A stretch of DNA of 13,842 nt from Hymenoscyphus infarciens (Eukaryota > Ascomycota > Leotiomycetes > Helotiales > Helotiaceae), in contig LLCB01000656.1 in NCBI GenBank assembly GCA_001414345.1, positions 1 to 13,842 of the forward strand, given 5' to 3'. Position numbers and translations under genes: made by a program. The notes under the pieces are model-generated. The model had not been told where the DNA came from, made no database searches, and worked only from the letters and a program-made list of their open reading frames with translations. Positions within the stretch are counted from its first letter, which is position 1. The number at the start of each line of letters is the position of its first letter. This document shows positions 1 through 7,801 of the stretch, in pieces.

Positions 1-236
1 AAGAAAATAATAACTATCTCTCTTCTATACTAAATATAAACGTCTATATATAAGAGGTTAGAAGCTTCTAAGTTCTAATAATAATAATAACTAAGCTCTA
101 TCTAATATAGCTAATACTAAATAATAAGAGTTAAAAAGCTAAATATATAACCTCTAAACCTTTAGAAAGCTAAATATATAATATCTAAATCTTAATCCCT
201 TCTATATATAAATATTAGATATTAATACCTTTAGTA

Positions 237-484
237 CTTCGCTTATATAAGTATTATTTATTTATAATCTTAGCTCTAGAGGTATTAGAGATATTAGTAG
301 TACTTAGGAGTATTAGTAGTTTTATAAATACTAATAATTCAGAATAGTACTATTATAGCACTTCGCTTATATAAGTATTAGTTATTTATAATCTCGGCTC
401 TAGAGGTATTAAAGGTATTAGTAGTACTTAGAGGTATTAACAGTTTTACGAATACTAATAATTCAGAATAGTGCTATTTTATAA
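237..484. repeat. 124-bp tandem duplication, two units
   Basis: Unit 1 is 237-360 and unit 2 is 361-484, in direct tandem. Both open with CTTCGCTTATATAAGTATTA and both contain CTCTAGAGGTATTA in the middle and AATACTAATAATTCAGAATA near the end. Most differences between the units are C/T or G/A transitions, as expected if RIP struck them unequally. A further fragment of the unit end (AGAATAG, then GTGCTAT) recurs just downstream at about 490-507. The duplication could be part of a long terminal repeat or an internal repeat of a dead element; nothing in it allows a closer assignment. Confidence 0.8.
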
Positions 485-1138
485 TAATCTAGAATAGCGT
501 GCTATTATAATTTTTAGTAGAGCGAGATACTAAGAAAAATTCTTATATATTTAACTTAGTTTTATATATAAACTTAGAATTAAAAATATTACTAACTATT
601 TTTAAAAAAGCTATTTTTAATATATTACTCTAATCTAAGTTAACTTCTTAGAAGAGCTTTTAATAGCTATATAATAAAGTTAATTAGTAAAAACTTCAGA
701 AATTTACTAGATAAGTCTATTTTAATATTAGAGAGATTTAAAAGTAATATCTTAATAAGAAACCTTAGATATATAATTAGACTTAGCTACTAAGACTAAT
801 AATAAAATATTAAAAAAGTCTCTATTAATTATTATAATATATAGAACTTATCTAATAATTAATATATCGAGATATATAATCGCTAAATAATAAGTCTATA
901 CTAAAAGCTAATAGAGTATATAAATTCTATTAGATACGACTTTAAATAAACTTATATATCTTTTATTCCTATAATACTATATTTTAAATAAAAACTTAGC
1001 TTTTTTAAAGAAATTAATCTAAAGTTATTAATATAATGTTTTTTAAAAGAAAATTAGCTTTTATATAAAAAAGAGAAAATTATATCGTCGAATTTCTATT
1101 TACTATATAACGTTCTAAGTAAAATCCTTATAACTAAA

Positions 1139-1338
1139 CTTAGTAGAGTACTAGATAAGATTGAATTCGAGAGTATCTTAGAGTAGAGAGTTAACAAAGA
1201 GAACGAAGAAGTAGAAGCTACTATAGAATTATTCGAGACTATAATAAATATTACTACTACGGAGCTTAATATTAATATAGTAGAATACTAGAAGAAAATA
1301 AATTTCAGCGCTTTAAACTTTCTATCTATAGCGTTCTA
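1139..1338 (+). pseudogene. Degraded transposase fragment, possibly hAT C-terminal dimerisation region
   Basis: Read in the frame starting at 1139, this stretch is unusually protein-like for the AT-rich block: about 65 codons interrupted only by TAG codons, each of which could come from TGG (Trp) by G-to-A change. It has an acidic, Glu-rich part, then VEY, a TAG in the place of a Trp, KKINF and SALNFLSIAF. hAT transposases end in a dimerisation region with an acidic spacer, a tryptophan-containing segment, then a Phe/Tyr-Pro-x-Leu helix and a Leu-x-Ile-Pro motif; the order here is similar. The reading breaks at the left end of the TIR element that begins at 1329, as if that insertion cut the gene. 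The similarity is judged by eye on a RIP-mutated sequence, so the family assignment is weak; the decayed coding character is somewhat firmer. Confidence 0.3.
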
Positions 1339-1921
1339 AAAGTATAAAAGTCTAAAAACGACTAAATTATAAATTATAAATCGTAAATCGCAAAGGTTAA
1401 CTATTTATCGCTAGACTAACTAAGACTTCTAAGAGCTATAGCTAATTATAAATTATATTATACTATTTACTTCTACTCTCACTTCTTTTTCTATTCTTTT
1501 ATATAATATAGATAAGAGTATAGAAGAGAGAGAGTAAGAGAGTAAAAGAGTTAGAGAGTAAGAGAGTAAGTAAATATTTTAAGAGAAAGTTTTTCCTAGT
1601 ATAGGAGTTTAGCTAAAATAGTAAATATTCTCTCTCTCTCTTATTTTTCTAGAAATAATAAAAGGAATTTAATAGTAAGAAGATAATAATAAGAGAGTAA
1701 TATTACTACTATATACGTGATACTTCTTATCTCTCTCTATTTTTTAATTAGCTAGTTACTATAGTTAAGACTATCTAGTCTTAATATAGAGAGAAAGAGA
1801 AGAGAGAAGAGAGAAGAAAAAGAGAGAGAGAATTTAATTATTCTCTTTTTTACTTATAGAAAGTAATATTTTATGATTTACGATTTAGTTGTTTTTAGAC
1901 CTTTATAGAGTTAGAATACTA
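1329..1921 (-). mobile_element. TIR element A (MITE-like, TA-flanked, RIP-mutated)
   Basis: The left end (from 1329) and the reverse complement of the right end (to 1921) align over about 50 bp. They share the core GTCTAAAAAC(G/A)ACTAAAT, and many differences are transitions. TA dinucleotides sit directly outside both ends (1327-1328 and 1922-1923), as for Tc1/mariner-type target duplications. The interior has no coding potential and carries purine tracts (about 1530-1575 and 1786-1832) and a pyrimidine tract near 1630. Read on the minus strand, the interior matches element B at 1935-2912 closely, including GACTAGATAGTCTTAACTAT, so A and B are copies of one family in opposite orientation. A has no transposase and would need an enzyme supplied in trans. 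The exact termini are inferred from the four aligned ends and could be off by a few bases. Confidence 0.7.
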
Positions 1922-2262
1922 TACTATTCTACTACGGTATTCTAAAGATACTAAAAAGTCGGATTAACTAAATAGTAAATAGGAAATCGTAAATAGAAAA
2001 GCGCAAATCGTTAAATATTACTTTCTATAAATATAAAAGAGATTTTTTTTTAATTCAAATTCTGTCTCTTCTCTCTCTCTCTATATATAGACTAGATAGT
2101 CTTAACTATAATAATAAGGTAATTAAAGAATAGAGAGAGATAATAAGTATTATATATCTAGTAATAAAACCGCTCTCTTAATATTACTATCTTACTATTA
2201 TATTCTTACTACTTATTATCTAAATCTTATACTATATTCTTCTTCTTACTTTAAGATAAATA

Positions 2263-2344
2263 AAAGAGAAGTAAAGAGAGAGAAAAAGAGAAAAAGAGAA
2301 AAAGAGAAAAAGAGAAATAGAGAAAGAGAGAAAGAGAGAAAGAG
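2263..2344 (+). repeat. Purine-only low-complexity tract
   Basis: About 80 bases are A/G apart from two T's on the plus strand, built from AAAAAGAG-like and AAAGAGAG-like short repeats. The tract lies inside TIR element B. Element A carries comparable tracts, so it is a family feature that varies in length, probably by replication slippage. Such tracts can form triplex structures, but nothing here shows a function. Confidence 0.8.
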
Positions 2345-2385
2345 CTAAGAGAATATTTACTACTTTAACTTCTCTTTCTTATACT

Positions 2386-2663
2386 CAGTGAATTAGCTTT
2401 CCCTGCCTCTTAGCACTTTCTAGATATTTTCCTTCAGCTTAGGTAAACTCCGTGTTTTTTTATATATAAGTATATAATAAGTAACGCTAGTTATAAGTAA
2501 CTTGTTTAATAGATAAAAGAGAGTTAAGTACTACTAGAACACGGTCTATAGTTCTTTTTACTATTTTATTTACTATATATTTATTGATTTATTAATAAAG
2601 GTTTACTTAGCCTATTCTAGTCTAACCTCTAGGCTAGGCTAGGATAGGAAACTAAAAACACTG
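2386..2663. mobile_element. hAT-type MITE 1 (278 bp) with 8-bp target duplication
   Basis: The element starts CAGTG (2386-2390) and ends CACTG (2659-2663). The inverted ends are imperfect; after CAGTG both arms carry an AG-TTTCC motif. It is flanked by a perfect 8-bp direct repeat, CTTATACT, at 2378-2385 and 2664-2671. CAGTG-like termini with 8-bp target duplications are the signature of the hAT superfamily. The related element A has one uninterrupted copy of the corresponding site (on the minus strand, CCTATACTAGG, near 1595-1608), so the empty site is present in the same window. The element has no ORF and is non-autonomous. Its right subterminal 45 bp resemble those of the 507-bp element at 3883-4389, with TAGCCTATTCTA shared. 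Confidence 0.85.
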
Positions 2664-3231
2664 CTTATACTAGGAAAACCTTTCTCTAGAATATTTACTT
2701 ACTCTTTTACTCTACTTCCTTTCTCTTACTTTCTCTTATACTCTCTTAGTATATATAATATATAAAAGAATAGAATAAGAAGTAAGAGAGTAAGAGAGTA
2801 CGTAGATATTATAAAATAGTTTAAGAGACCTTAGTTAATCTAGTAATAATCGCTTAAATTTCATAATTTATAATTTAGTCGATTCCGATTTTTTAGTATA
2901 TCTAAGACGCTTTACTAAAGCTAAAGGAAAATATTCACGTAGTTATAAAAGGCTAGGAAATTTAACACGCTAAAAGAAAACTACGAAGTCTAATTTAGAG
3001 TAGCGTTTTTGTTTTCTTAGCTAGATTAATACTTCTATTCTTTCTAAATATTCTTATCTATATCTTTTCTTACTTTTAAAACTAGTCTTTCTTATTATAT
3101 CTCTCTCTTTAATCGCTTCTAGCTTATTATATTCTATTTCTAGCCTTTATTATCTATCTCTTCTAATTCTATATAGAGCTAATTTCCTTTCTATAGCTAG
3201 TAGAGAGAATAGAAAAGTTTAGAATAATATT

Positions 3232-3475
3232 AGTAGAAGTATATAAAATAAGTTATAACGATTAGTAGAGTAAATAGCTTTAACTACTACGCTAGCGAGC
3301 TCTAAAAGGTATAAGAATTAACTAGTAGCTAATTCGCTATTCTATTATATAAGAAGAACTTAATAGCATCGCCTACGTAATCTCTAGCTACGTGACGACC
3401 TGTTATATAAGTCGGTTTAGAGAAGTTCTAGAGAGTATTTAGTCGTATTTTAGCAGAAGTATATAAAGTAGATTA
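3232..3475. repeat. Pair of direct repeats 220 bp apart
   Basis: The words at 3232-3255 and 3452-3475 are both of the form AG(T/C)AGAAGTATATAAA(G/A)TA and continue with a diverged AT-rich tail. A second shared word, GTTCTAGAGAGTA, occurs at about 3425 and 3489. The repeats may be parts of the same decayed element, but the ends cannot be defined by eye. The segment between them holds an island with more CG (about 3366-3405, with TACGTAA and TACGTGACG). Confidence 0.4.
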
Positions 3476-3705
3476 GTTTATAAGAGGAGTTCTAGAGAGT
3501 AGTCTAGTACTATCTTAGTCTCTTTATAAACGAACTTACTTTATATTTTATTTAGAGATACTCTTCTCTCTCTCTTCCTAGTCTCTCTTTTTAGCTTTCC
3601 TAGCTACTCTAATCCTTCTTTTATAATTATCCTTTCTCTTCTATTATATTTTAATATAGCGAGAGATTCTTCTTTATTCTAATACCTAGAAGCGTTTAGA
3701 TAGAG

Positions 3706-4552
3706 AAATCTAAAACGCTGATTTAAAGTAATAACTATTAAAAGAGTAAATTATTCTAATTAAAAAGTAAATTTAAAATACTAAAATAAATCTACGAAGT
3801 TTAATTTAGAGTAACGACTAGTAGAAGAGTCTATTATTCTATAGAAATAGTAATATTAAAGCGCTAAAAAGAATCTACGAAGCAGTGTTTTAGGTTTCCC
3901 CGCCTAATCTATTATCCTATTCTATCTCGACGCTTCTTCTTCTTTCTACCTCTATTTTAAAGCTATCTTATCTTCTCCTATTCTTAAATTCTAGCTTTTC
4001 TAGCTACTCCTATCTTATAGTACTTATATACCTTTTCTTACTAAATAGAGAGGCTAGGATAGAAAGAGTTAGGCTAGTTAATTTCGCTTAAAGCCTAGAA
4101 GGTAGGTAGAAAAGAGGGTCTTAAGTAGAAAAGAGGGTCTAGGTTCTAATTAAGAGGTTGCCTTCCTAATCCTACTCTAGCCTAGCCTCCTTTTTTCATC
4201 TACTTAGCTACTCCTATCCTATTTTTAGAACTTTCCTAGCTACTCCTATCCTAGTTAGAGTACTTAGCCTACTAAACTTAGCCTAGCCTTAACTCTAATC
4301 TAGCCTAGCCTCTTCTATTCTTACCTAGGTAAGTAGCCTATTCTATTCTAAGTACTAGGCTAACTAAGGCGGGGAAAGCTAAAACACTGCTACGAAGCTT
4401 AATTTAGAGTAATAACTATTAAAAGAGTCTATTATTCTAAAAGAATAGTAAATTTAAAATACTAAAATAAATCTACGAAGTTTAATTTAGAGTAACGACT
4501 ATCAAAAGTGTATATTATTCTAAAGGAATAGTAAATTTAAGAGATAGAAGCG
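3706..4552. repeat. Four-unit 83-bp tandem array, split by a hAT MITE
   Basis: Units begin with an AATCTACGAAG-like word followed by TTAATTTAGAGTAA. Unit a is about 3706-3788 (most diverged), unit b is 3789-3871, and unit c starts at 3872. Unit c is interrupted at 3883-4389 and resumes at 4390; unit d is 4470-4552. The spacing of the ctacgaag core is exactly 83 bp between units b and c (3792 to 3875) and again between the resumed unit c and unit d (4390 to 4473). An AGCGCT or GAAGCG motif recurs near unit ends. A single similar word (CTACGAAGTCTAATTTAGAGTA) is also seen near 2984-3005. The units differ mostly by transitions. Confidence 0.8.
3883..4389. mobile_element. hAT-type MITE 2 (507 bp) with 8-bp target duplication
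   Basis: The left arm at 3883-3905 and the right arm at 4367-4389 are inverted repeats of 23 bp with a single mismatch, beginning CAGTGTTTTAG and ending in TTTCCCCGCCT. A perfect 8-bp target duplication, CTACGAAG, flanks it at 3875-3882 and 4390-4397. This marks a hAT-superfamily insertion. There is no ORF. The interior has its own repeats: three copies of TAGCTACTCCTATC (near 4008, 4206 and 4240), a doubled GTAGAAAAGAGGGTCT (about 4104-4140) and several CTAGCCTAGCCT-like words, plus a 12-bp palindrome TTACCTAGGTAA at 4321-4332. Such subterminal repeats are typical transposase-binding sites in hAT elements, which is an inference here. Confidence 0.92.
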
Positions 4553-4620
4553 TTTTTACTATAATATAAAAAGCTATATAAATCTGGTTTTAAAAATAGC
4601 TTAAGTAAACTCCTTCTTTT

Positions 4621-5242
4621 TATATCATTTTTATAGCTCTTTGGGAAATCTCTGAATTATATAATAAGTTACGTATAATCAAGGAAATATCGGGATTTTC
4701 TACTCTTACTTGATGTTCTCTTCAGTCATATGATTGATATTCACTCCCGTCTGGCGGCAAGCTTTTATTAGCTTATTTTGACAGTTTATGATATTATTTG
4801 TTTTGTTTCTCTACCTGCCTTATTAGTAGGCCTCTAGTAGTGCAATGTTTGTCTATGTCATTTGATGACCGCCTATGAAGCAAATCCTAGTTCCTAAGAG
4901 TCAAAAGAAGGCTTTTGATTGGTTAATTAAAGTATAATATGCCGTGAAATAGTGCTGGAAACACCAATTTCGCATAAAATTGTAGAAACTGTACCTCGAG
5001 AGTAAGAAATGGCTTTCCAGAAGGCATAAAAGGACACTTTTCACAAGGGATGCATAGCATAATGTAGCTGGAAAAGCAAAACTCAGGCCAAAAAGCTCAA
5101 TATTTCCCCCCCAGAGTCTCCTTGCTCCAAAAGGAAGCTCTAAAAACTCCAAATAAACTCCCCTAAAACTCCATCCCCCCGTTTTAACACCTCAAACAAC
5201 AACCTTCTTCCATTCCCGTTTCCTGCTTCCAATGAAGCTATC
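4621..5242. other. Gene-free transition from repeat block to gene island
   Basis: Base composition returns to mixed sequence here. The longest open frame (83 codons on the minus strand, 4901-5152) is Phe/Leu/Ser-rich, lacks a recognisable domain and lies just downstream of the minus-strand orphan gene, so I treat it as chance. The segment 5100-5240 is C-rich on the plus strand and probably includes the 3' flank of that gene. I see no RNA gene or element in it. Confidence 0.6.
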
Positions 5243-5710
5243 TTAAAGATCATGGTATTCTGACCGGGAGGGGCACGCGAGAGCAAGAATCCGACCAGCC
5301 CAAATCACATCGCTCGTCTCCCAAGGGTCATTACTCCCCTGAGCATCCATATACAATTGATCGATTAGGAGACCCTCGTCGTCGTCGAAGGTGAGTATAC
5401 TGTCACAATCCTCGTATTCCCTATCCATCCGAGCCGAAATCCAATATCTAACCTCCAAATTGACCTCCAGAGGGTCGGTTCGCAGACGGTGGAAGAACAC
5501 GGCCCAAGCTGCTTCGCTCATGTTGGGACAGTAAGCTCTTCGGAGGGTTCCTTCGAGAACGTAGCGGAAGTAGCCCTCGACTTCCTGGCGTCGGTCGGCA
5601 GTGAGGCTACCTGGGCCGTACCAGTAACGCATGATTGCGCTTTCTACCTCTTCATCATAATCCTCGACGGTCGTGGCACCCATGTCAATGTCAAGCTCAT
5701 TGTCAGACAT
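5243..5710 (-). CDS. Small acidic orphan protein (155 aa, hypothetical)
   Basis: An uninterrupted minus-strand frame runs from ATG at 5710 to TAA at 5243. I do not recognise the family. The N-terminus is strongly acidic (MSDNELDIDMG, then EDYDEEVE). The middle is aromatic and helical-looking (MRYWYG, GYFRYVLEG, AWAVFFHRLR, LEVRYWISARMD). The C-terminal half is again Asp-rich (DSILTFDDDEG) and ends SEYHDL. There is no signal peptide, membrane segment or Cys/His metal motif. Evidence that it is real: the start has A at -3, GC is higher than in the surroundings, the composition is protein-like with even use of residues, and an apparent intron ends just upstream (acceptor TAG, with CTAAC 17 nt away). 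It stands alone, transcribed away from the two plus-strand genes. The start at 5710 is chosen as the first ATG after that intron; a spliced in-frame extension is possible and is described in the findings. Confidence 0.6.
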   Translation of the reverse strand: MSDNELDIDMGATTVEDYDEEVESAIMRYWYGPGSLTADRRQEVEGYFRYVLEGTLRRAYCPNMSEAAWAVFFHRLRTDPLEVNLEVRYWISARMDREYEDCDSILTFDDDEGLLIDQLYMDAQGSNDPWETSDVIWAGRILALACPSRSEYHDL

Positions 5711-5715
5711 GATGG

Positions 5716-5779
5716 CTATTTTGGATAGTTGTTAGCTGCATTGCACGCCATGAGGGAGCATTGTAGAGTATTTACTGAC
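5716..5779 (-). other. Putative 5' intron of the orphan gene
   Basis: On the minus strand this 64-nt segment starts GTCAGT, has a CTAAC branch-like site near 5733-5729 and ends TAG five bases before the ATG of the orphan gene. It contains three ATG codons that would otherwise act as upstream starts. The donor is not the preferred GTAAGT or GTATGT, so the exact 5' end is uncertain. Confidence 0.45.
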
Positions 5780-6240
5780 CGGAAGGGGCTATGAGGGTTG
5801 TACGGGGGGGGAGCTCGAGGTATTCGGGGAGGGCACGGGAGCAGAACAACGACGGCAGAAAGGCCGCGGAACTGGATACAACACCAACTGTCAGCATATA
5901 ATTCGCATCTCTCGGTCTTGGAAAAAGAGAGCAAATACCAGAAAACAAAGCGCAAAAGCAATGCTGCGTTGCGAGGGAGAAGGCCGAGGAAAGCGACACA
6001 GTTGATTCTGCGGGCAGGAGGGCTTCCGACGAGGAACAACAACCAGGGTTTGCAATGAGAGCTGATGGAGGCAAACGAAGACAAACGTAGAGCAAGAAGA
6101 GGCCAACGATCGATTGTGTGTCTATGTTGGTGGTGGTGGTCGCGATGTGTGGTTGCGGGGTCACTGGGGAAGACTCGTAGAAGATTTGGCGACTTGAGTA
6201 GATATCACATATAATAGGTGGCTTGTGCATCAGACTAAAT
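5780..6240 (-). promoter_or_regulatory. Likely leader and promoter of the orphan gene
   Basis: On the minus strand this stretch is pyrimidine-rich (CTCTTTTTCC, CTCCCCCCCCCG and similar runs), as are many fungal leaders. Several long overlapping open frames occur on both strands, the longest being 152 codons on the minus strand. They are rich in Ser, Leu, Pro, Cys and Phe, as expected from translating pyrimidine-rich DNA. No TATA box stands out. The plus strand carries eight consecutive G's near 5805-5812. Confidence 0.35.
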
Positions 6241-7640
6241 TGGCTAGCTCACGAATTGTATCATGGAACGGTTTAGAAGTTTTTTCAATGGATCGCCGAA
6301 CAGGTGAGAAGCTGTTCAAACCATATACTGTTCTTGCAAAACCCCAATGTCGTCTGAGGACCGCTGTGAATTGAACAATTGAGGGCTGAAAATGGCACAG
6401 AAGCACCGCAAAAGAATTAATTATGCTTTAGAAAGATCAATTGAGGCAAAAGAAAAGCGACTTCTCACGCCCAAATATGACCGCTTTTAAAGCCGATGCC
6501 GTTGATTTGGAATACATATAATAGTATGAGAAAGATAGCTAGTAAACAAGAACAAATTAACGCAAACTACAATTCAAAAATTCCCCCAAAGCGGCGTATA
6601 GTTTCTTTATTTACGAGAAAAGGTTGCTCCAGCCCCTGATTAGCCGATCACATGTTCGGCTATTTTACGACCCTTCCTGGGCTTTTTGGCACATTAACAG
6701 CACATCAACAAGTCAAAAACCATAGTAAAAGTAAAGATGGAGCTTGAAGAATAAATTCATGACGTTCGCATATTTTCAAAGTTCGGCTTGAAGGCATTCT
6801 ATCTCTGGACAGCAGCGTGGGGGTTGAGGTGGGATGTTCTCATGCCACATCCCACGTCCAAGATGAGTGCAAACAAACAATCTCACGAAGCTCTGCACGT
6901 TATTGCTAGAGCACAACTACTGACTATGGAGAACGGTGCACGCACAAGTAATTCCTAGCAAGAACCAAAGGTAATTTGTGCTGTAAAGGAATAGGTGTGT
7001 CAAGTGAGAGCCAAAATCCGCTCAGTGGACTTACAAAATGACAAACACATGCTTGAGTTCCTTCAATTTCACGAACTTCTGCGCATATGTGAGCTAGCAG
7101 GGGCAGATATGCAAGCTAGTCTCTTTTTGGCCATGCTGCTTGACCTTGATGGAAGCGTTGCAAGGCTGCCTGCAGCTTCCCGTCGGGTCGCAGACTCGAC
7201 CGATGACTCGATTTCAAACAGGCAATTCTGTTTTTCGAGCTGCAAAGCGGAAGAGGATTGAATAGATTTGTATCGCAATCAGAGTGTACAGAGTTGCAAG
7301 CAATATACATTAGCTCGGAGAAGTCACAGAGGGGATGTAATTTTGAAAAACTTGCTTGATAGTAAGCCTGAAGAACTCTGTACGGTAGGGATTTGGTCTT
7401 CGCACCTGCTTTACGAGATATTGTTCTAAACAACGTGGGGGAATTAGGGCGAGTATTCTCAACGGTTAGAAGAATTAAGAAACTCATCGCTCCTTTTTCC
7501 CCAACCATTTCAGACAATTTGTAAAGTAATAATATGGAAGGGTGCTTATATCAATGGCGGAAGCTCTTTCTGTAAGATAAGAGTCCCGAAATAGAGTGAC
7601 TTTCAAGGAAGGGTCGAGGCTGCGAATTCACTGTCAATGG
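6241..7640. other. Intergenic stretch without a supportable gene
   Basis: This 1.4-kb stretch separates the minus-strand orphan gene from the plus-strand genes. Short open frames exist (88 codons plus at 6995-7261; 133 codons minus at 7116-7517) but they overlap each other on opposite strands, have no recognisable domain, and no splice sites link them into a longer product. Two small hairpins are visible: a 7-bp stem at 6641-6647/6656-6662 and a perfect 9-bp stem at 6829-6837/6847-6855 (GTGGGATGT with its complement). No tRNA-like B box was found by eye. Confidence 0.55.
6829..6855. other. Perfect 9-bp inverted repeat (hairpin)
   Basis: GTGGGATGT at 6829-6837 is followed, after a 9-nt spacer, by ACATCCCAC at 6847-6855. 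It stands alone in intergenic sequence with no T-run after it. It could be a dyad binding site or chance. Confidence 0.4.
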
Positions 7641-7647
7641 TTGTGGA

Positions 7648-7684
7648 GGGGTAGTTGCGGGGGACGTAGTGGGTGGTTGGGGGG
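7648..7684 (+). other. Canonical G-quadruplex motif
   Basis: Four G-runs (4, 5, 3 and 6 G's) are separated by loops of 7, 7 and 5 nt, satisfying the G3+N1-7 pattern on the plus strand. The motif lies about 600 bp upstream of the Myb-like gene's ATG and shortly before the pyrimidine-rich stretch (7723-7744) where its transcription may begin. It would be on the non-template strand of that gene. Folding and function are untested. Confidence 0.55.
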
Positions 7685-7801
7685 CCGCTGCATGCTACCT
7701 TAAACCCGTCGAACTTCCCGAACCTCCTCCCCCTCTTCCCATCCAAAAACACCAACAACCTCGAACATCAACGGTTTGCAACGACGCAAACATATCACTT
7801 G

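Larger units (their letters stand above)
1935..2912 (+). mobile_element. TIR element B (same family as A, interrupted by a hAT MITE)
   Basis: The left end from 1935 and the reverse complement of the right end to 2912 share ATACTAAAAA(G/A)TCGGA followed by an ACTAAAT motif, and the same termini are seen in element A. TA lies outside both ends (1933-1934 and 2913-2914). The interior from about 2005 to 2250 matches the minus-strand interior of A. It then includes a purine tract at 2263-2344, the 278-bp insertion at 2386-2663 and a further stretch that again matches A (TATTTACTTACTC, 2691-2703). Without the insertion and its target duplication, B would be about 692 bp. There is no coding capacity. 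Only 13 bp separate it from element A. Confidence 0.7.
1..4620. repeat. AT-rich RIP-degraded repeat block (left flank)
   Basis: This block is very AT-rich, almost lacks CpA and TpG, and is dominated by TpA, while some CpG and CpC remain. That is the expected footprint of repeat-induced point mutation, which in ascomycetes prefers C-to-T change at CpA. No open frame of useful length survives on either strand. Between 1 and 236 I see only low-complexity AT sequence, a short (taa)n run near 78-92 and a 31-bp-spaced direct repeat (135-158 and 166-189). Between 485 and 1138 I see unstructured AT-rich sequence, possibly decayed coding DNA. Between 2915 and 3705 there is decayed repeat sequence with weak direct repeats. 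The named elements inside the block are listed separately. The edge near 4620 is fairly sharp: CpA, TpG and GC-containing words return within about 100 bp. Confidence 0.9.

Noticed and set aside
1..4620. CRISPR-like or centromeric satellite array
   Set aside because: The repeats present are two to four units, with transposon insertions and no regular spacers; the organism is a eukaryote.
4901..5152. 83-codon minus-strand ORF
   Set aside because: It is Phe/Leu/Ser-rich with no domain, in the 3' flank of the orphan gene; length and composition fit chance.
5772..6230. 152-codon minus-strand ORF as an independent gene
   Set aside because: It overlaps other long frames on both strands in a pyrimidine-rich leader, and its composition follows the base bias. 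Kept only as a possible spliced extension.
6641..6662. 7-bp hairpin TAGCCGA/TCGGCTA
   Set aside because: It is short, isolated, without a T-run or neighbouring gene end, and likely to occur by chance in 14 kb.
7116..7517. 133-codon minus-strand ORF
   Set aside because: It overlaps an 88-codon plus-strand ORF, has no recognisable motif, lacks splice partners and has random-looking residue use.
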